A DNA stretch of 64,000 nucleotides from Isochrysis galbana (taxonomy: Eukaryota; Haptophyta; Isochrysidales; Isochrysidaceae), in the NCBI GenBank assembly GCA_018136815.1, contig CM030941.1:2079539-2143538 (forward strand), read 5' to 3'. The notes beneath the pieces are model-generated. The model worked only from the letters and a program-made list of their open reading frames with translations. It searched no databases and was not told where the DNA came from. Shown piece after piece: positions 10,171-21,151 of the stretch. How positions within the stretch are numbered: position 1 is the stretch's first letter; each line of letters begins with the position of its first letter. The position numbers and the translations under genes were made by a program.

Positions 10171-11569
10171 GTGGATGGTTGCCGCAACTCCCTTTGGCTC
10201 GACGCGACATACGGGTTGTGCCATTGACGACATCACGGTCGAGGCGCTCCAACGCCACGGCATCAAATGGCGCGAAGGTGGCTCAGTGTACGAGGCCGTG
10301 CACGGCAAAGTGTCAGACAACGCATCGAATATGGCTAAAGGCTGGAGCGGCTTCGATGGCGGCTTCTGTGCGGCTCACACTCTCGAGTTGTCGGTGAAAG
10401 AATTCACGGGCGCGCCTGGGGTTCGTGAGACATTGGCACGGGCCAAAGGCATCGTCAGCTACTTCCACCGCTCGACAGTTGGCATTCAAGATCTGTGCAC
10501 CATCCAAAGGGAGCTTGGGCTTCCAACCAAGAAGCCTGTACAGGACGTAGCCACGCGCTGGTTCTCCTCCTTCCAGATGGTTGAGTGGTTTCGGGAGCAC
10601 CGCCAGGCTGTGCAAATGTACGACGTGAAGTACGGCGCGGAGGCATCGAGGAATGATGCCTACAAGTCCAACCGGCTGGGCCACATCGATTGGGAGATCA
10701 TCGATCAAAGTCTGGCTGTCCTGCAAGCGCCTGCGCAAGTCACGAAGCTCCTGGAAGGCACTACTTACGTCTCGATCTCGCTCGTGCTCCCAAGCATCTA
10801 CCGCCTGCTCGAAGGTCTCGGCAGCTCGAGCATCTACATGGCGTGGAAGGCACCGGGTCAGCAATGGATGCCCGCAAGCAGGCTGCATGCGGCAGTGAAG
10901 GCGGCGCGGAAGCTTTTGCATGATGACTTGAATCGGCGATGGATCGATGAATTGCCCGGCGCTCAGCGTGATGAGCTCGATGTCGCCACCCTCCTTGATC
11001 CACGCTTCAAAGGCTACGAGTTCCCGGGCATTGAGGAGGACGCACTGAGTGCAGAAAAGGACCGTGCTATGGGATCGCTGAAGGGTGTGTGGGCCAGCTG
11101 TTGGAAACCAGCTTCGCCTGTCACGCCGCTAGTGACAGCGGCTCCTCAGGTGCAGATGGAGTCGAAGAAGCGTGCAAAGCCATCAGACTTTTCGGGTGCT
11201 GTGAGCTCGGTCTTCGCGCTTCCGCTCGCGCCCACGCTTGACCTCCCCGACATTGAAGAGGCGGCAGATGAGGTGCGAGACGAGCTCGAGATTTATCTCT
11301 CACTTCCTAAGGAGGCTGACATGGATGTAGATGTGCTAGCTTGGTGGCGCTTGCGCGATCGCAAGGCACCCTCAGGACCCGGACCGGGCGGGACGGACGC
11401 GTTGCCGCAATTGGCGAAAATGGCACGCCAATACCTTGGTCGGCCTGCCTCGTCCGCCGGTGTGGAGCGAGCCTTCTCAAAGGCCGGCAAGCTGCACGAT
11501 GACTTGAAGGCAGGTCAATCGGATGACTCCCTTGCCCACGCCCTCCTAGCGGGTAAGAATTGTCCGTGA
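10163..11569 (+). CDS. hAT-family transposase
   Basis: This DNA transposase acts by cut-and-paste. The 468-residue frame shows hAT hallmarks in order: a catalytic-region SDNASNM, then FCAAHTLELSV, then VATRWFSSFQMVEWF. At the C-terminus is the dimerisation region, with LAWWRL, LPQLAKMARQYLGRPASSAG and VERAFSKAGKLHDDL. The ATG at 10163 falls inside the domain, because related N-terminal sequence lies upstream in other frames. The copy is therefore probably N-terminally broken and inactive, although the catalytic part is open. Downstream, 11690-11815 has short AT-rich repeats of the kind seen near hAT ends. Confidence 0.88.
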   Translation: MAEWMVAATPFGSTRHTGCAIDDITVEALQRHGIKWREGGSVYEAVHGKVSDNASNMAKGWSGFDGGFCAAHTLELSVKEFTGAPGVRETLARAKGIVSYFHRSTVGIQDLCTIQRELGLPTKKPVQDVATRWFSSFQMVEWFREHRQAVQMYDVKYGAEASRNDAYKSNRLGHIDWEIIDQSLAVLQAPAQVTKLLEGTTYVSISLVLPSIYRLLEGLGSSSIYMAWKAPGQQWMPASRLHAAVKAARKLLHDDLNRRWIDELPGAQRDELDVATLLDPRFKGYEFPGIEEDALSAEKDRAMGSLKGVWASCWKPASPVTPLVTAAPQVQMESKKRAKPSDFSGAVSSVFALPLAPTLDLPDIEEAADEVRDELEIYLSLPKEADMDVDVLAWWRLRDRKAPSGPGPGGTDALPQLAKMARQYLGRPASSAGVERAFSKAGKLHDDLKAGQSDDSLAHALLAGKNCP

Positions 11570-11689
11570 CGCCTTACTTCTTACTTAGCCCCCAGCGAGC
11601 CTGTCGATTGTCGTCTGTCTCTGCATTCGATCGGTCGATCGCTTGTGGCTTGTATAGTGTATAGTGGCTTGTGGACCCTATTATTAGCT

Positions 11690-11820
11690 TAATAATAGGA
11701 TTGGCGGCCACAGCTAACATATTAGATATAGATAGTGCACTTCGGCTAACATATTAGATACTAATAGTGCGATTTGCCAAGTAGATACCTAATATCTAGA
11801 TATTAGGCTAACATGTTCAC
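11690..11820. repeat. AT-rich subterminal repeats after the hAT transposase
   Basis: The motif GCTAACATATTAGATA occurs twice, at about 11715 and 11747, and a shortened GGCTAACATGTT occurs near 11808, within otherwise AT-rich DNA. Clusters of short subterminal repeats are usual binding sites near hAT ends. I infer that the right end of the transposon lies here. Confidence 0.5.
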
Positions 11821-12342
11821 AGGCCTACTGGCAAGAAAAGGCGCAGGGTGAGCTTCTCGGGCGAGGTGCTGCGCGACGTCGCTGCATGCCTGCTGAGTGA
11901 AATTCTTGCCCACTTTGTCCTCGAACCCTGGGCCTGAGTATGGCCGCTCCACCCAACACAGCCACTGCTGGCCGTCCGCGTCCAACATCACTCCCTGGAG
12001 CCATTGCTCTGTGCACACTGCCATCTGCCCAGCTGCCACTGCCTCTGCCACGACATCGGCTGCCTCTTCATCGTTGGGTGGGTCGCACACCGGGCACAGA
12101 AGCGCAGACGATGTGGGCAGATCGCCACGCTGCACTTGCACCACGTGCAGAGGCGGCGCGGCATGCTCGGGGGCCGCAGAACCTGCGCTGGGGAGCCCAC
12201 CCAACTCAACTGGAATGGTGCCCAGCGGGTCGTCGAAGGCAGGCATCCCATACATCGCCACGGCCTCTCCTGGAGAGGGAGAGCTCCTCGCTGGAGAGCG
12301 CGCGCACCTGCACCACCCGCCCCTCACCTGCCGATTTCCCAC
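11803..12342 (-). pseudogene. hAT-associated N-terminal domain, copy 2
   Basis: This 179-residue frame starts effectively at an internal MYGMPAFDD. It carries a CPVCDPP motif and then VCTEQWLQG, ADGQQWLCWVERPY and FEDKVGKNF. The second half matches the segment just upstream of the hAT transposase (9661-10170). The first half matches 30118-30450 (MYG...CPVCD...VCTRAWLHG). The paired cysteines might bind metal, but I see only one CxxC. No catalytic hAT region follows in this orientation, so this is a fragment. Confidence 0.6.
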
Positions 12343-12360
12343 CTCTTCCTAAATCCTAAG

Positions 12361-12372
12361 GAACCACCTTAA
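12361..12372 (-). repeat. Candidate hAT-type terminal repeat
   Basis: GAACCACCTTAA here is the exact inverse of TTAAGGTGGTTC at 9637-9648. A variant, TTAAGGTGGCT, ends the third domain copy near 30525. I did not find a matching 8-bp target duplication, so the pair may be the ends of two different copies. Confidence 0.4.
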
Positions 12373-12505
12373 TGGTGCACCCATACTGTACTCTAGCTCA
12401 CAAGATGTCCTACGACTACGACACTATTTGTAGTCCCCCCTCGGTACTCCTACCTTCCCCCCCGTTTCCCTTGTGCGCCCGCGGGCGGTGGCGGCGGCGG
12501 CGGCG

Positions 12506-15325
12506 ATGGCCTCCGCGTCGGCGCCCCCCTCGCTGGTCGAGCTGTGCTGCAGTGTGGCGAGCGGCATGGCGAGCGTGGAGCAGCTCTCGCGCCTATCGCC
12601 GCGCGTGCGCGCCCGCCTCCTCCATCACGCTATCCTCGCGCACACCTTGGATGAGGAGGCACTGGCGGTCTGTGGCGGCCACAGCCTTCACCTCTCCGGC
12701 TCCAAGCTGAGTGACCGTGGGCTCTCGCTGGCAGCGGCGGCGTGCGGCGGCGCGCTGGTCGAGCTGGACATCTCGCGATGCGTCCACCTTCACGATCCGG
12801 CGCTCGCCGCACTCGTCGCCGCCTGCGCCAACCTGAGCGTGCTGCGGATGAGCCACTGTAGGCTGACTGATGCGTCCGTCGCCACAATCGCACGCGGCTG
12901 CCGCAAGCTTGTCGAGCTGGACTACTCGTGGAACGGATCGGGGGTGGGCGACCCTGCGCTTCGCTCGCTCGCCTCCTACACCCCCCAGCTTCGCCACCTC
13001 GCCATCTGCGGCTCGCGCGCATCGGATGGCGCGCTGCTTGCACTGGCGTGCGCGTGCAGCAAGCTCGCGTCGCTCTCGGTGCGCGGCTGCCAGATGCTCA
13101 CCGAGTCGGGCGCGGTGGCCGCCTTCTCCAAGCTACCGTACCTGGAGGAGCTGCATCTCGCCCAGTGGCCCCATCTCTCCGAAGGCGCCATAGGCCTGCT
13201 GGCCGCGCGTTGCGCGTGTGTCAGCCGGATCGACGTATCCATGTGTGACCGGCTGGGCGACGCCGCAATCGCCACGGCCGCTGGCTTCCGCGGCCTGCGC
13301 CGCCTCGACTGCTACGGCAACATGCGGCTGCACAAGACGATACTCCGTTCCGCATCACTCACAAGCGTCTGCCTCTCTGGCTGCCGGACGATGGAGTCGC
13401 TCGACGTCGTTTGCCCGGCGCTGCAGACGCTTGAGCTGCACAACTGCCGAGAGCTATTGTCGGATAGCATCAGCAAGCTCGGGCGCACCTGCTCGCAGCT
13501 CACGTCGCTCGACCTCTCTGGCGGCAAGATGAGCTCGTTCCGGCTGAGCGCGCCCCGGCTCAAGCGTCTCGTCCTCTCCGGCTGTTCTAAGCTCGGCGAG
13601 CTCCAGCTCGAGTGCCCGGAGCTTCTCATGCTGCGGCTCGATGGCTGCGCGGCGTGTCCTCACGACGTACTCACGCCCGTGCTCGCCGCTTGCCCCAAGC
13701 TGGAGGCACTCGACCTGTCGGCTTGCCACCGGCTGCATCACGTCGACCTCGCGCATCCAGCACTGCGCCGCCTCGACCTCTGCTGGTGCCTCGAACTCGA
13801 GAGCGTAGCGCTCGACTGCCCGCGCCTCGCCTCAATTGCCATCCAGCAACCTCAGAGGCCCGAGACGCTTGCGCCGGCGCTAGCTGCCGCTTCGACCGAG
13901 CAGCCCGTCGCGCTCGCCGAGCTCCAGCTAGATCTGCGCGCCGGACTCGACGCCTCGCATATCGACGCCCTCCTGCCGCTGTGTAACCGGCTTCGTCAAC
14001 TCTCTCTCGGCGGAGCGGGGCTATGCGCTGGCCCCATCGCCGTTGCATGCAGTCGGCTGATCGGCGCGAGCCGCTCACTCGTCAGTCTTGACCTCTCGCG
14101 CGCTACCTCGCTAGACGACGATGGGCTCGCGTGCGTCCTAGCCGCCTGCCCTCAGGTGCGCCTGCTCGACGTATCAAAGCTCTTTGCACTCTGCTCCCCG
14201 CGCATCGCGTTGCGGTCGGTGTGCGAACTGCGGCTATCAGACTGCTCGGCCCTCATCAGCCCCGATGTTAATTGCCCCGCCATGCACACTCTGCTGCTCG
14301 GCGGCTCGGAGTGGCTGCGAGAGGTGCGCGTGTGCTCCGGGTCTCTTCGAAGCCTCACGCTCGCTGGCTGCCGAGCCCTGCGCGTGCCCTCGCTCGAGTG
14401 CGAGCATCTCGAGGTGCTGGATCTTTCCTCTTGTTTCGCACTGGACGCCGACGCACTAGAGCTGATCGTGTCGCGCTCGCACCGGCTGCACCGGCTGTAC
14501 GCGTGCGGCTGCCGCCGCATATACGCCCTCTCGCTCCAGAGTGCATCGCTCCGCGAGTTGTACCTCTCGTGGTGCTCGCAGCTCAGCTCGCTCGAGCTCA
14601 AGTGCGTTGCGCTCACATCGCTTTACGCGCATGGCTGCATCAAGTTGTCTGCCCCGCACGTCGAATGCCCGACACTCCGGCTTCTCGAGATGCAGAAGTG
14701 CAAGGCCATCACTGAGGTGGCGTTGCCAGCCCTGATGCAGGTGCGCGCCCATCACTTGATCTCGGCAACGCACTCGCGCGATGCCCTCCCCCCACCACGT
14801 GCAGTCTCGGAGCTCCTCATCCGGCGGGAACACGGGCCGCCCCGCGACGTTGCGCTTTCCACTCACGCCCTCTTACATGCTCCCAAACTGCGTGCCAACG
14901 CCATACCCCCTCACCACTGTGCATCTGTGGCGTGACAGACGAGTATACGCCTTCAAGTGCTGAACCTGACAGACTGCCAGATGCTCCGCTCGCCCATCGT
15001 TCTTTCGGCCAGCCTGGTCACGCTCCACTTGTACAATTGTTTGGAGCTCTGCTCCGCATCGATATCATGTCCAAATCTGGAGACACTCAACCTCACCTAT
15101 TGCGTCAGCCTTGTCAAGCTATCGCTTCAATGCCCCAAGCTTGCCTCGCTCCTTTGTGCGGGCTGCAAACAGCTGAGCGATAGTGTAGTTCTGGGAGTAC
15201 TCGCCGCATGTCCTGCGCTCAATAACTTTGATCTCAAAGCTTGCACGCATCTGCAGCCCACTACGCTTGTCGCGGCGGAACAGATCACTAAAGCACGCGT
15301 GGGACAAGCGCCCGCTGCTCGGTGA
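12506..15325 (+). CDS. Large leucine-rich-repeat protein (AMN1/F-box-LRR type repeats)
   Basis: The gene has two exons, 12506-14740 and 14939-15325, with a 198-bp intron (donor CAG|GTGCGC, acceptor GACAG). They give 873 residues. Almost the whole protein is repeats of about 24-26 residues with the cysteine-containing LRR pattern (LxxLxLxxCxxL), for example LVELDISRCVHLHD and LTSVCLSGCRTMESL. The intron keeps the repeat phase: ALPALMQ joins TSIRLQVLNLTDCQ. I do not see a clear F-box at the N-terminus, only a helical PSLVELCCSV start. Such proteins are usually ubiquitin-ligase adaptors or scaffolds, and that role is inference. The start is the second in-frame ATG, because the first (12473) lies in a GC-repeat leader. 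Confidence 0.88.
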
Positions 15326-16280
15326 CGGGATGCGGCCACCGCCCTATTGCTGTCCTCGCTCCATGGCTGCGTCAAGCGAGGCCTACGGGCCCAAGAGTGT
15401 ATTTTGCGTCGACCCTAGCTCGCCGACACCTATTTTCCGAGTGCCGTGCATAAGTTCAGGCCGGCCCAAGTCCATGGTCTCACCGGACTCCCTCTTGCTC
15501 ATCATGCGTGCTCGTGCCTCTGTCGGCCACGCCGCCTGTGATACGCCGGTATACATTGGCTACAACAGCAAGAGAAGAAGATGCTGCTGATTCTTTGTCT
15601 TCTCCGTTCGATTACCTTCATGTCCGGCTAGTCTCTGTTCGCACATGCCGTGCGGTGCTTGTCCAATTTTTACGGCTGTGTGCTTGTCCGTGTGGCAACT
15701 CGCAATCTGCGGGCAGCGGATGAGGGTATAAGCATTTTTCAGATTCATGTGTCGGGTGTTCGTCTTGGCGTTGTTCTGTTTTTTTCGTTTGTGTTTGTTT
15801 GAGATCTAGGCGCTGTTCTTTTTTTTATCGTTTGTGTTTGTTTGGGATCGAGGCGCTCTTTGTGAGATGTGAGAGCTGCCGATGGCATAGAGCAAGCATT
15901 TGTGCGTGTAATGTGTAGCCATACGTCATATGTCGTGTAATGTGTAGCTGAGCTGCCCTCCCACATGAGGTGCTCTTGGGGTGGGAGGGTTTCCCACTGT
16001 TGGAGGGGGGCGTCTCAAAGACCCCCTGCATGATACGGAGAGCCATGGTGGCAACCTGTTCGGTGCCAGCTGCTCGCCACCCCGCGCGCTCGCGCGGGTG
16101 TGGTTTGGATGAGCTTTGAGAGGGCTTTCTGACGAGCCGCCTCGGGCGGCGTGGGGCGTCCCAGGTGGGGCACAGTGGCGAGGGTCGCCTGGGGCTCGGG
16201 AGCGGTCGCGGCACGCTCCATAGTTCAAAGTAGTATAACAATAACAATAGTTTTTAGCCCGCGAGCTATAATAATAATAA
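15326..16280. other. Intergenic sequence with a tandem duplication
   Basis: No credible gene is present. About 15777-15857 holds two copies of a roughly 40-bp unit containing CGTTTGTGTTTGTTTG and AGGCGCT. GTAATGTGTAGC occurs twice at about 15910-15950. Confidence 0.6.
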
Positions 16281-16283
16281 TAT

Positions 16284-16324
16284 AACTGAGCATTAGTACC
16301 ACTACTCTCACTAGCCCTGGTACA
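16284..16324 (+). repeat. Dispersed repeat D, terminal part only
   Basis: AACTGAGCATTAGTACCACT and the following 20 bp match the first 40 bp of the repeat at 9468-9640. Similarity then stops, and an A-rich tract and the terminal box of another family begin. This copy is therefore cut by a later insertion or is a relic. Confidence 0.75.
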
Positions 16325-16960
16325 AAAAAAAACCTTTTAATGTTCTCGCCTTGCGCGCGGCCACGGGTTTAACTACTATAGCCACGCCCACTTCCCTTCC
16401 TCTCCCTCGCTTCCCGCCTTGCGGCAACTCCCCTCGTGCACTACTTGGGGCCCAGGTTGCGGGGGGGGGTTAGGTTTGGCGGGGTGCACCGACCCCTAGT
16501 GGAGATTCCCCGTCTTCCTCCTGTGCCTCTAAAAAAAAACAAAAAACTTCTTAATAGTCTCGCCGCGCGCGCGACCCTGCACAGTATCTTCGCAGCCACG
16601 CCCGCTTCCCTTCTCTCCCCCTCCACCTGCCTTGCGGCTCGTCCCCTCGTGCTCTACCTAGGGGCTGGGTGTAGTGGGTTTCCAGTGGCAGACGGTGTGT
16701 GCCGGTTCTCGACGGCCTGGTTCTCGCCTTCCTCCTGTGCCTTCGGGCTACCGGCTGATGTGTGTTTGTTCCTTGTGCTGGGCGTCGGGCAACTGTGGTC
16801 AATGTGACTAAGATCTGTTGTCGGTTGGTCGGCTCGCGGTTATCGGCGAGGGGTCGCTTGGTTAGGCAAGACGCTCTGCTATGTTGAGGGCTTTTGCTAC
16901 CAGAGATAGATTCGTGTTCATGACTAGGGCGCCTTTGTTGTTAGTTGAAAAGACAGGGGC
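16322..16960 (+). repeat. Two related copies of repeat C in tandem
   Basis: The stretches 16322-16440 and 16535-16660 are related. Both begin with an A tract and CTTxTTAATxxTCTCGCC, then CACGCCC and a CTTGCGGC..CTCCCCTCGTGC block. The second continues to about 16960 and is the inverse of 2281-2750. The minus-strand frame at 16862-17083 (LSLVAKALNIAERLA) is probably decayed element coding sequence. Confidence 0.65.
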
Positions 16961-17109
16961 GCTGAGGTCGTGTGGAAATTTCTTTTTCGGCTTCCTTCCC
17001 TGGGTGGCCTTGCGCGTACGTGCGGTTGAGAAAACGTCCGGAGGTTCTCGGCCTCTAACGAGGACGCGGGTCGCGAGCCGCACTCCCAGGCCCGCATGGG
17101 CCAGCTCTC

Positions 17110-17340
17110 GTACTGACTCCCCCCCCCATCCCTGGTCGCCAGGCAGACAGGGGCCTCAGGGCGACACCCAAGGCCAGCGAGGCGAGCGAGGGAGAGGCAG
17201 GGGGGGCCAGGGGCTGAGCCCCAGCCTCCACTGCCCCCTGAGCTGCCCCTGCTGGCCCTCTGGGCGCCCCTGAAGGACCTCTGAGAGCAGGCCATGGCGC
17301 GCCGCATGGCGACGCGCCGCGGGGACCGGGGCGGAAGAGA
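17110..17340 (+). repeat. Dispersed repeat B, copy 2
   Basis: This is the direct counterpart of 1735-1960, sharing GCGAGGGAGAGGCAGG and AGCCCCAGCCTCC blocks. The sequences beyond each end are not shared. No gene is proposed in 17340-17660, which has C and G homopolymer runs. Confidence 0.65.
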
Positions 17341-17666
17341 ATGGAACGAGGGAGAGGGGGGGATTTGCCCCCCCCCTCGATGGAGTGTGGTGAGAAACGA
17401 GCCCCGTTTGCGTTAGCAAACGGGCGAAGGGGGGCGGCTGGCGATAGGAGGGAGATGGGAAGGGAGCGGCTCAAGACGTCTCGGATACCCTTGTGGCAGG
17501 TATACTCGAGGCGCAGTTGCTTATTTCTCGAGAACTGCTCGCGGCGTGAGCTGGTAAGGGCCGTTCTCCTTTTTTGACGATAGGTTCCTCCCCCCCCCCC
17601 CGGTGCTTTTTCCTGGAGAGTCGGCCGGCGTCGTTCGGTCCGCCTCAATGGGTTTTCCCCCTCATT

Positions 17667-17840
17667 TTAACTTGTGGGGAGTTAGAATGGGAGCCGGGGG
17701 CCTGCGAGGGGGGAGATGTGGAGGGGTGCATAGGTGTATGTATCTGTGACAACAGCACGCGCCAAGGTGTACGGGCAAGTGCGCTGAGGGCTGTCGTGTT
17801 AGTACCGGGCTAGTGAGAGTAGTGGTACTAATGCTCAGTT
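17667..17840 (-). repeat. Dispersed repeat D, copy 2 (inverted)
   Basis: This is the reverse complement of 9468-9640 over its full length, with few mismatches. Its AACTGAGC end, at 17840, lies exactly where the minus-strand ORF 17839-18657 terminates. This suggests that the ORF and the repeat belong to one element or were joined by insertion. Confidence 0.85.
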
Positions 17841-18657
17841 AGATTAAGAAACAGAGGACGAGGGGGTTTGTGCTTCTTGGGTTGATTGTAGTTGGAAGAG
17901 GGTTGAATTGTTGCGCGCAATCTTCGTTGACCGCTATGTGCCACGGGCCCCTCGCCGAGCGGGCCCAGAAGTCTGGCTCGGGGTCGACTCCCTCGAGCTC
18001 TAGAAGAAGTTCGACGATGGCGGCGTACACCGTCGTGTCCTGGATTATGATGTCTCCGGCTTGGTGGAATGAGAGTTCGAAGGCGGAGTCTGAGTCTGCC
18101 ATGTTGTTGTCGTCTTCAGAGTCTTGATCCTGTGCCGTGTGGTGTGGGGCGTCCGTGCTCAGTGTCGTGCGGGTGAGGGCTGTGGGTGGTGTCACTTTGC
18201 TCTGGTCCTCCTCAGGGGGGTTGTATGCTCGTGCCTCATGTGTGCGGCGTGCTGTGTATGAGGGGGTTTCTCTGGAGAGTTTGTACGTTGTGATGAGGTG
18301 GATGTGGTGCCCATAGGGGCCACCCGGCCTCGGGCCGCGCTGCCGGAGCAGCGCGGCCCTTGCCAGGGCGAGAGGGGCCTCTGCCATAAGGCATGCCCAA
18401 TGGAAGGGTGGCTGCATGGGCCTGGCATTGGTGGGGTGTTGCCAGCAGCCTGCTGCCCCCCATGGGGGAGACCAGCATGGCTGCCATAGGTGGTGTGGCC
18501 GGGGCCACGGGCCGTGTGGCGCGACCGGAGTCGCACGCACCTGCTCGGCCTCGGTGGGCGGACGCGGCCGCTTCGATAGCGGCTGCTCCATGGGCACTGG
18601 TGGGGCGCCCTCGGCGGGGGGCCCGAAGGAGAGGGGAGTCGCGGCGGCGCGCTCCAT
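17839..18657 (-). CDS. Retroelement ORF1/gag-like protein, uncertain
   Basis: This is a 272-residue frame. It begins MERAAATPLSF and carries a basic PLSKRPRPPTEAEQV patch, then low-complexity sequence. It ends in a more globular, acidic region (DTTVYAAIVELLLELEG). The start resembles the plus-strand frame at 42345 (MERAPPP...PLSPKRPRQD), which lies next to a zinc-knuckle gag fragment. I therefore infer a mobile-element structural protein. No zinc knuckle is present, and the frame stops at the edge of repeat D. Function is not established. Confidence 0.4.
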   Translation of the reverse strand: MERAAATPLSFGPPAEGAPPVPMEQPLSKRPRPPTEAEQVRATPVAPHGPWPRPHHLWQPCWSPPWGAAGCWQHPTNARPMQPPFHWACLMAEAPLALARAALLRQRGPRPGGPYGHHIHLITTYKLSRETPSYTARRTHEARAYNPPEEDQSKVTPPTALTRTTLSTDAPHHTAQDQDSEDDNNMADSDSAFELSFHQAGDIIIQDTTVYAAIVELLLELEGVDPEPDFWARSARGPWHIAVNEDCAQQFNPLPTTINPRSTNPLVLCFLI

Positions 18658-18659
18658 CG

Positions 18660-19175
18660 CGTCTAAGTATAAACTTAGTTGAAATCCTTCTTACATACAA
18701 CCCTTCACCTTCACACCACTATCGAACGCACACTCACAGTAATACCCGTGTGGGCGGGCGGGGTGTGTGCGGTGGGAATGGCGTTGCCGGCGCTTGCGGT
18801 CGGGGTGCGTTGACAAGGAGCATGCAGGGGCATGCGGAGGCGCGTGGGGGGCATGCGGAGGTGTTGGGCACGTGCGGGGGTGGGGGACAATTGATCGCGC
18901 ACGGAAGGTTTCCTCCGGGTGGCGGACATTCGATGGCACATGAGCTGATTAAGGCCGTGGTATCAACTACATGCCGCAGTGTGAATACATGCTGAAATTG
19001 AAGGATTGCACGGACGGGGGCGTGCAGGGGATCGGCGCATCGCAAGTGCTCTCACTCAGCCCTAAATTGTTCTCACTATGAAATTACAATCTCACAGAAG
19101 ATAGGGATCGGCGGGCAAAAGGTGAACCAAGAGATTGCGCTGGGATTGATCTAGTACTTGTGATCCTCGCCGTTC
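18660..19175. other. Intergenic sequence, nothing recognised
   Basis: Short imperfect repeats of GCATGCGGAGG type occur at about 18820-18860. Frames here are low-complexity. The stretch ends at the 3' end of the minus-strand gene that follows. Confidence 0.5.
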
Positions 19176-19179
19176 GCCG

Positions 19180-20730
19180 TCAGCTGTTGGCCACGCGCCG
19201 CTGCGCCTGAGCGATAGCTGTGCGTAACCGATCTGCCGCCGGGCCTAGATCTTCATCGAGCTGCACTCGTAGAGCCTTGCGTCGCGCACGCGCCTCTTGC
19301 CGCGAATCATGGTCCCCGATTCCATCTAGATCCAACGCATCGAGGCCGAAATTCAGCTTCGCGACTGAGGCTAGGGCATCTGAGGCATCCACAGCGACAG
19401 CGCTCACTACCTCGTCTGCCTCGACATCCTCGAAATCAACGCGATTCAGTGCGCTAGCGCATGCATTGACCGAGACAGAAGCACGATTCCATTCAGCCTC
19501 TAGCTCTTGGAGACGCGAAAGGACGCTTGATTCATCGCGGGCGTGATGCCCCGTCGATCCGGCTCCTTCCCATCCGCTCGCCATAGGCGCTTTAGACACG
19601 CCTGATGCCGAGGATGAGGTAGGTGCATTCATTCTTTCCCCGTCTCTAGGTGTTAGGTTTTCGCGCCGCAGGTTGACAACTTGGCCTGAATTCTCCATCT
19701 CCAACTGGAAACGGTTTTTCTCGAAAAGATACGCGACCACTCGCCCGTGCTTACCGTTGAGGAGGGCTCCCGTCTCCGAAGTGAGACCACTCACGAGCAC
19801 ACGACTATCTTGCTGCAATCTATCTGCCTTGCCCAGCATTCGAGCGGCGGAAGTTCCAACATCAGCAGAGGTCTGCCTTTCGCCTGAGCGCTTAGCAGTG
19901 GCGTCTTCCCGTGCTAGTCGTGCGGCTCGTCGCTGTTCCTTCAGCCGCTCCACCTGTGGCAGCATGTAGAGAGAAAGCGCAAATCAAATGCGATAGAGAA
20001 GATGCGGCACGACGAGCTCGTCCCGTCTCTCCATGGTAAGAGTCTGTGGCGTCGCAGCTTGTATGGCGAGCACACCTCCGTCTTGCCGTCAAAGTCCACA
20101 GTGCCGCCCGGCGGCGGGTCTCGCGCGGACGCTCCGGATGCCGACATGGACGCAAAGGGATCACCTCCAGCAAAGGGAGTGTCACAGAACGTGGTTGCTG
20201 CATTAGTCTGGGCTGCTGGCTCGGGCGGTGGCTTGAGCGTTATCACGACATCAACTGGCTGATTAGCAAGCAAGACGATCGAGCTGGCGAGCCGATGGTC
20301 ACCCAGCATGATCTCATCGACCGTGACACAAGATATATCAGCCGGCGTTGGCAGGCGGCCGGCGTAAAGTCCCACCTGACACAGACGCACACATAGAGCA
20401 GAGCGAGGGGGAGACAGGGCTGAGAGAAAACACGAACGCGCGGATGAATAGATGCGCAGAGAGAGGGGAGAGGGTGGGGAAGAGGGAGAGAGGAAAAGAT
20501 GGGGAGGGAGCGCGGGTGAGTATGCAGAGCGCAACGCCATGTTGGGCAGAAGAGGTGCGTGTGTGTGCGTGCTAGTTGTGTTCGTATGGCTCGCGCACCT
20601 TCCTCGAGTATGCCTTGAGGAAGGGCGCGAGCACCGCCTCCTCAAACGGCCGCTTGAGCAGCTTGGCCGAAAGAGTCATCCTCAGGTGCACTTCACCGCA
20701 GCTGACAAGACAGCTGCGCTCTTCGGACAT
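19180..20730 (-). CDS. Unrecognised 401-residue protein with a KOW-like segment and coiled coil
   Basis: Three exons (20599-20730, 20076-20375, 19180-19953) join in phase with donors GTGCGC and GTGTGC. The N-terminal 80 residues look globular (HLRMTLSAKLLKRPFEEAVL, then DISCVTVDEIML) but I cannot name the family. Residues 80-145 are Pro/Ala/Gly-rich. A basic helix (VERLKEQRRAARLARED) follows. Then comes a segment (LLNGKHGRVVAYLFEKNRFQ...VVNLRRENL) resembling the small beta-barrel KOW-like motif common in algal proteins. The C-terminus is helical. The ATG at 20730 is preferred over the one at 20838 because the upstream part is translated GA repeat. The exon structure in phase argues that it is a real gene. 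Confidence 0.7.
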
Positions 20731-20759
20731 GGAGCCGCTGAGGCTGTGCGGCCGGGTGG

Positions 20760-21021
20760 GCCCGATTAGAGAGGGAGAGGAGGGGAGGGAGAGAGGGAGA
20801 GGAGAGAGGGGGAGAGGGGGGAGAGGGCGGGGGGGCAAGAGGGGGGGGGGGAGCGAGAGAGAGACAGAGAGAAGAGAGAAGAGAGAAGAGAGAAGAGAGA
20901 AGAGAGAAGAGAGAAGAGAGAAGAGAGAAGAGAGAAGAGAGAAGAGAGAAGAGAGAGAGAGAAGAGAGAGAGAGAGAGAAAGAGAGAGAGAGCGAGAGAG
21001 CGAGAGAGCGAGAGAGCGAAG

Positions 21022-21055
<34 letters not shown>

Positions 21056-21151
21056 CGAAGAGAGAGAGAGAGAGCGAAGAGAGAGAAAGAGCGAAGAGAG
21101 AGAGAGAGCGAAGAGAGAGAGAGAGTGAAGAGAGAGAGAGAGAGAGAGAGT

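Noticed and set aside
12593-14866. Antisense frames across the LRR gene
   Set aside because: GC-rich coding sequence leaves the opposite strand open. The plus frame has regular LRR spacing and an in-phase intron.
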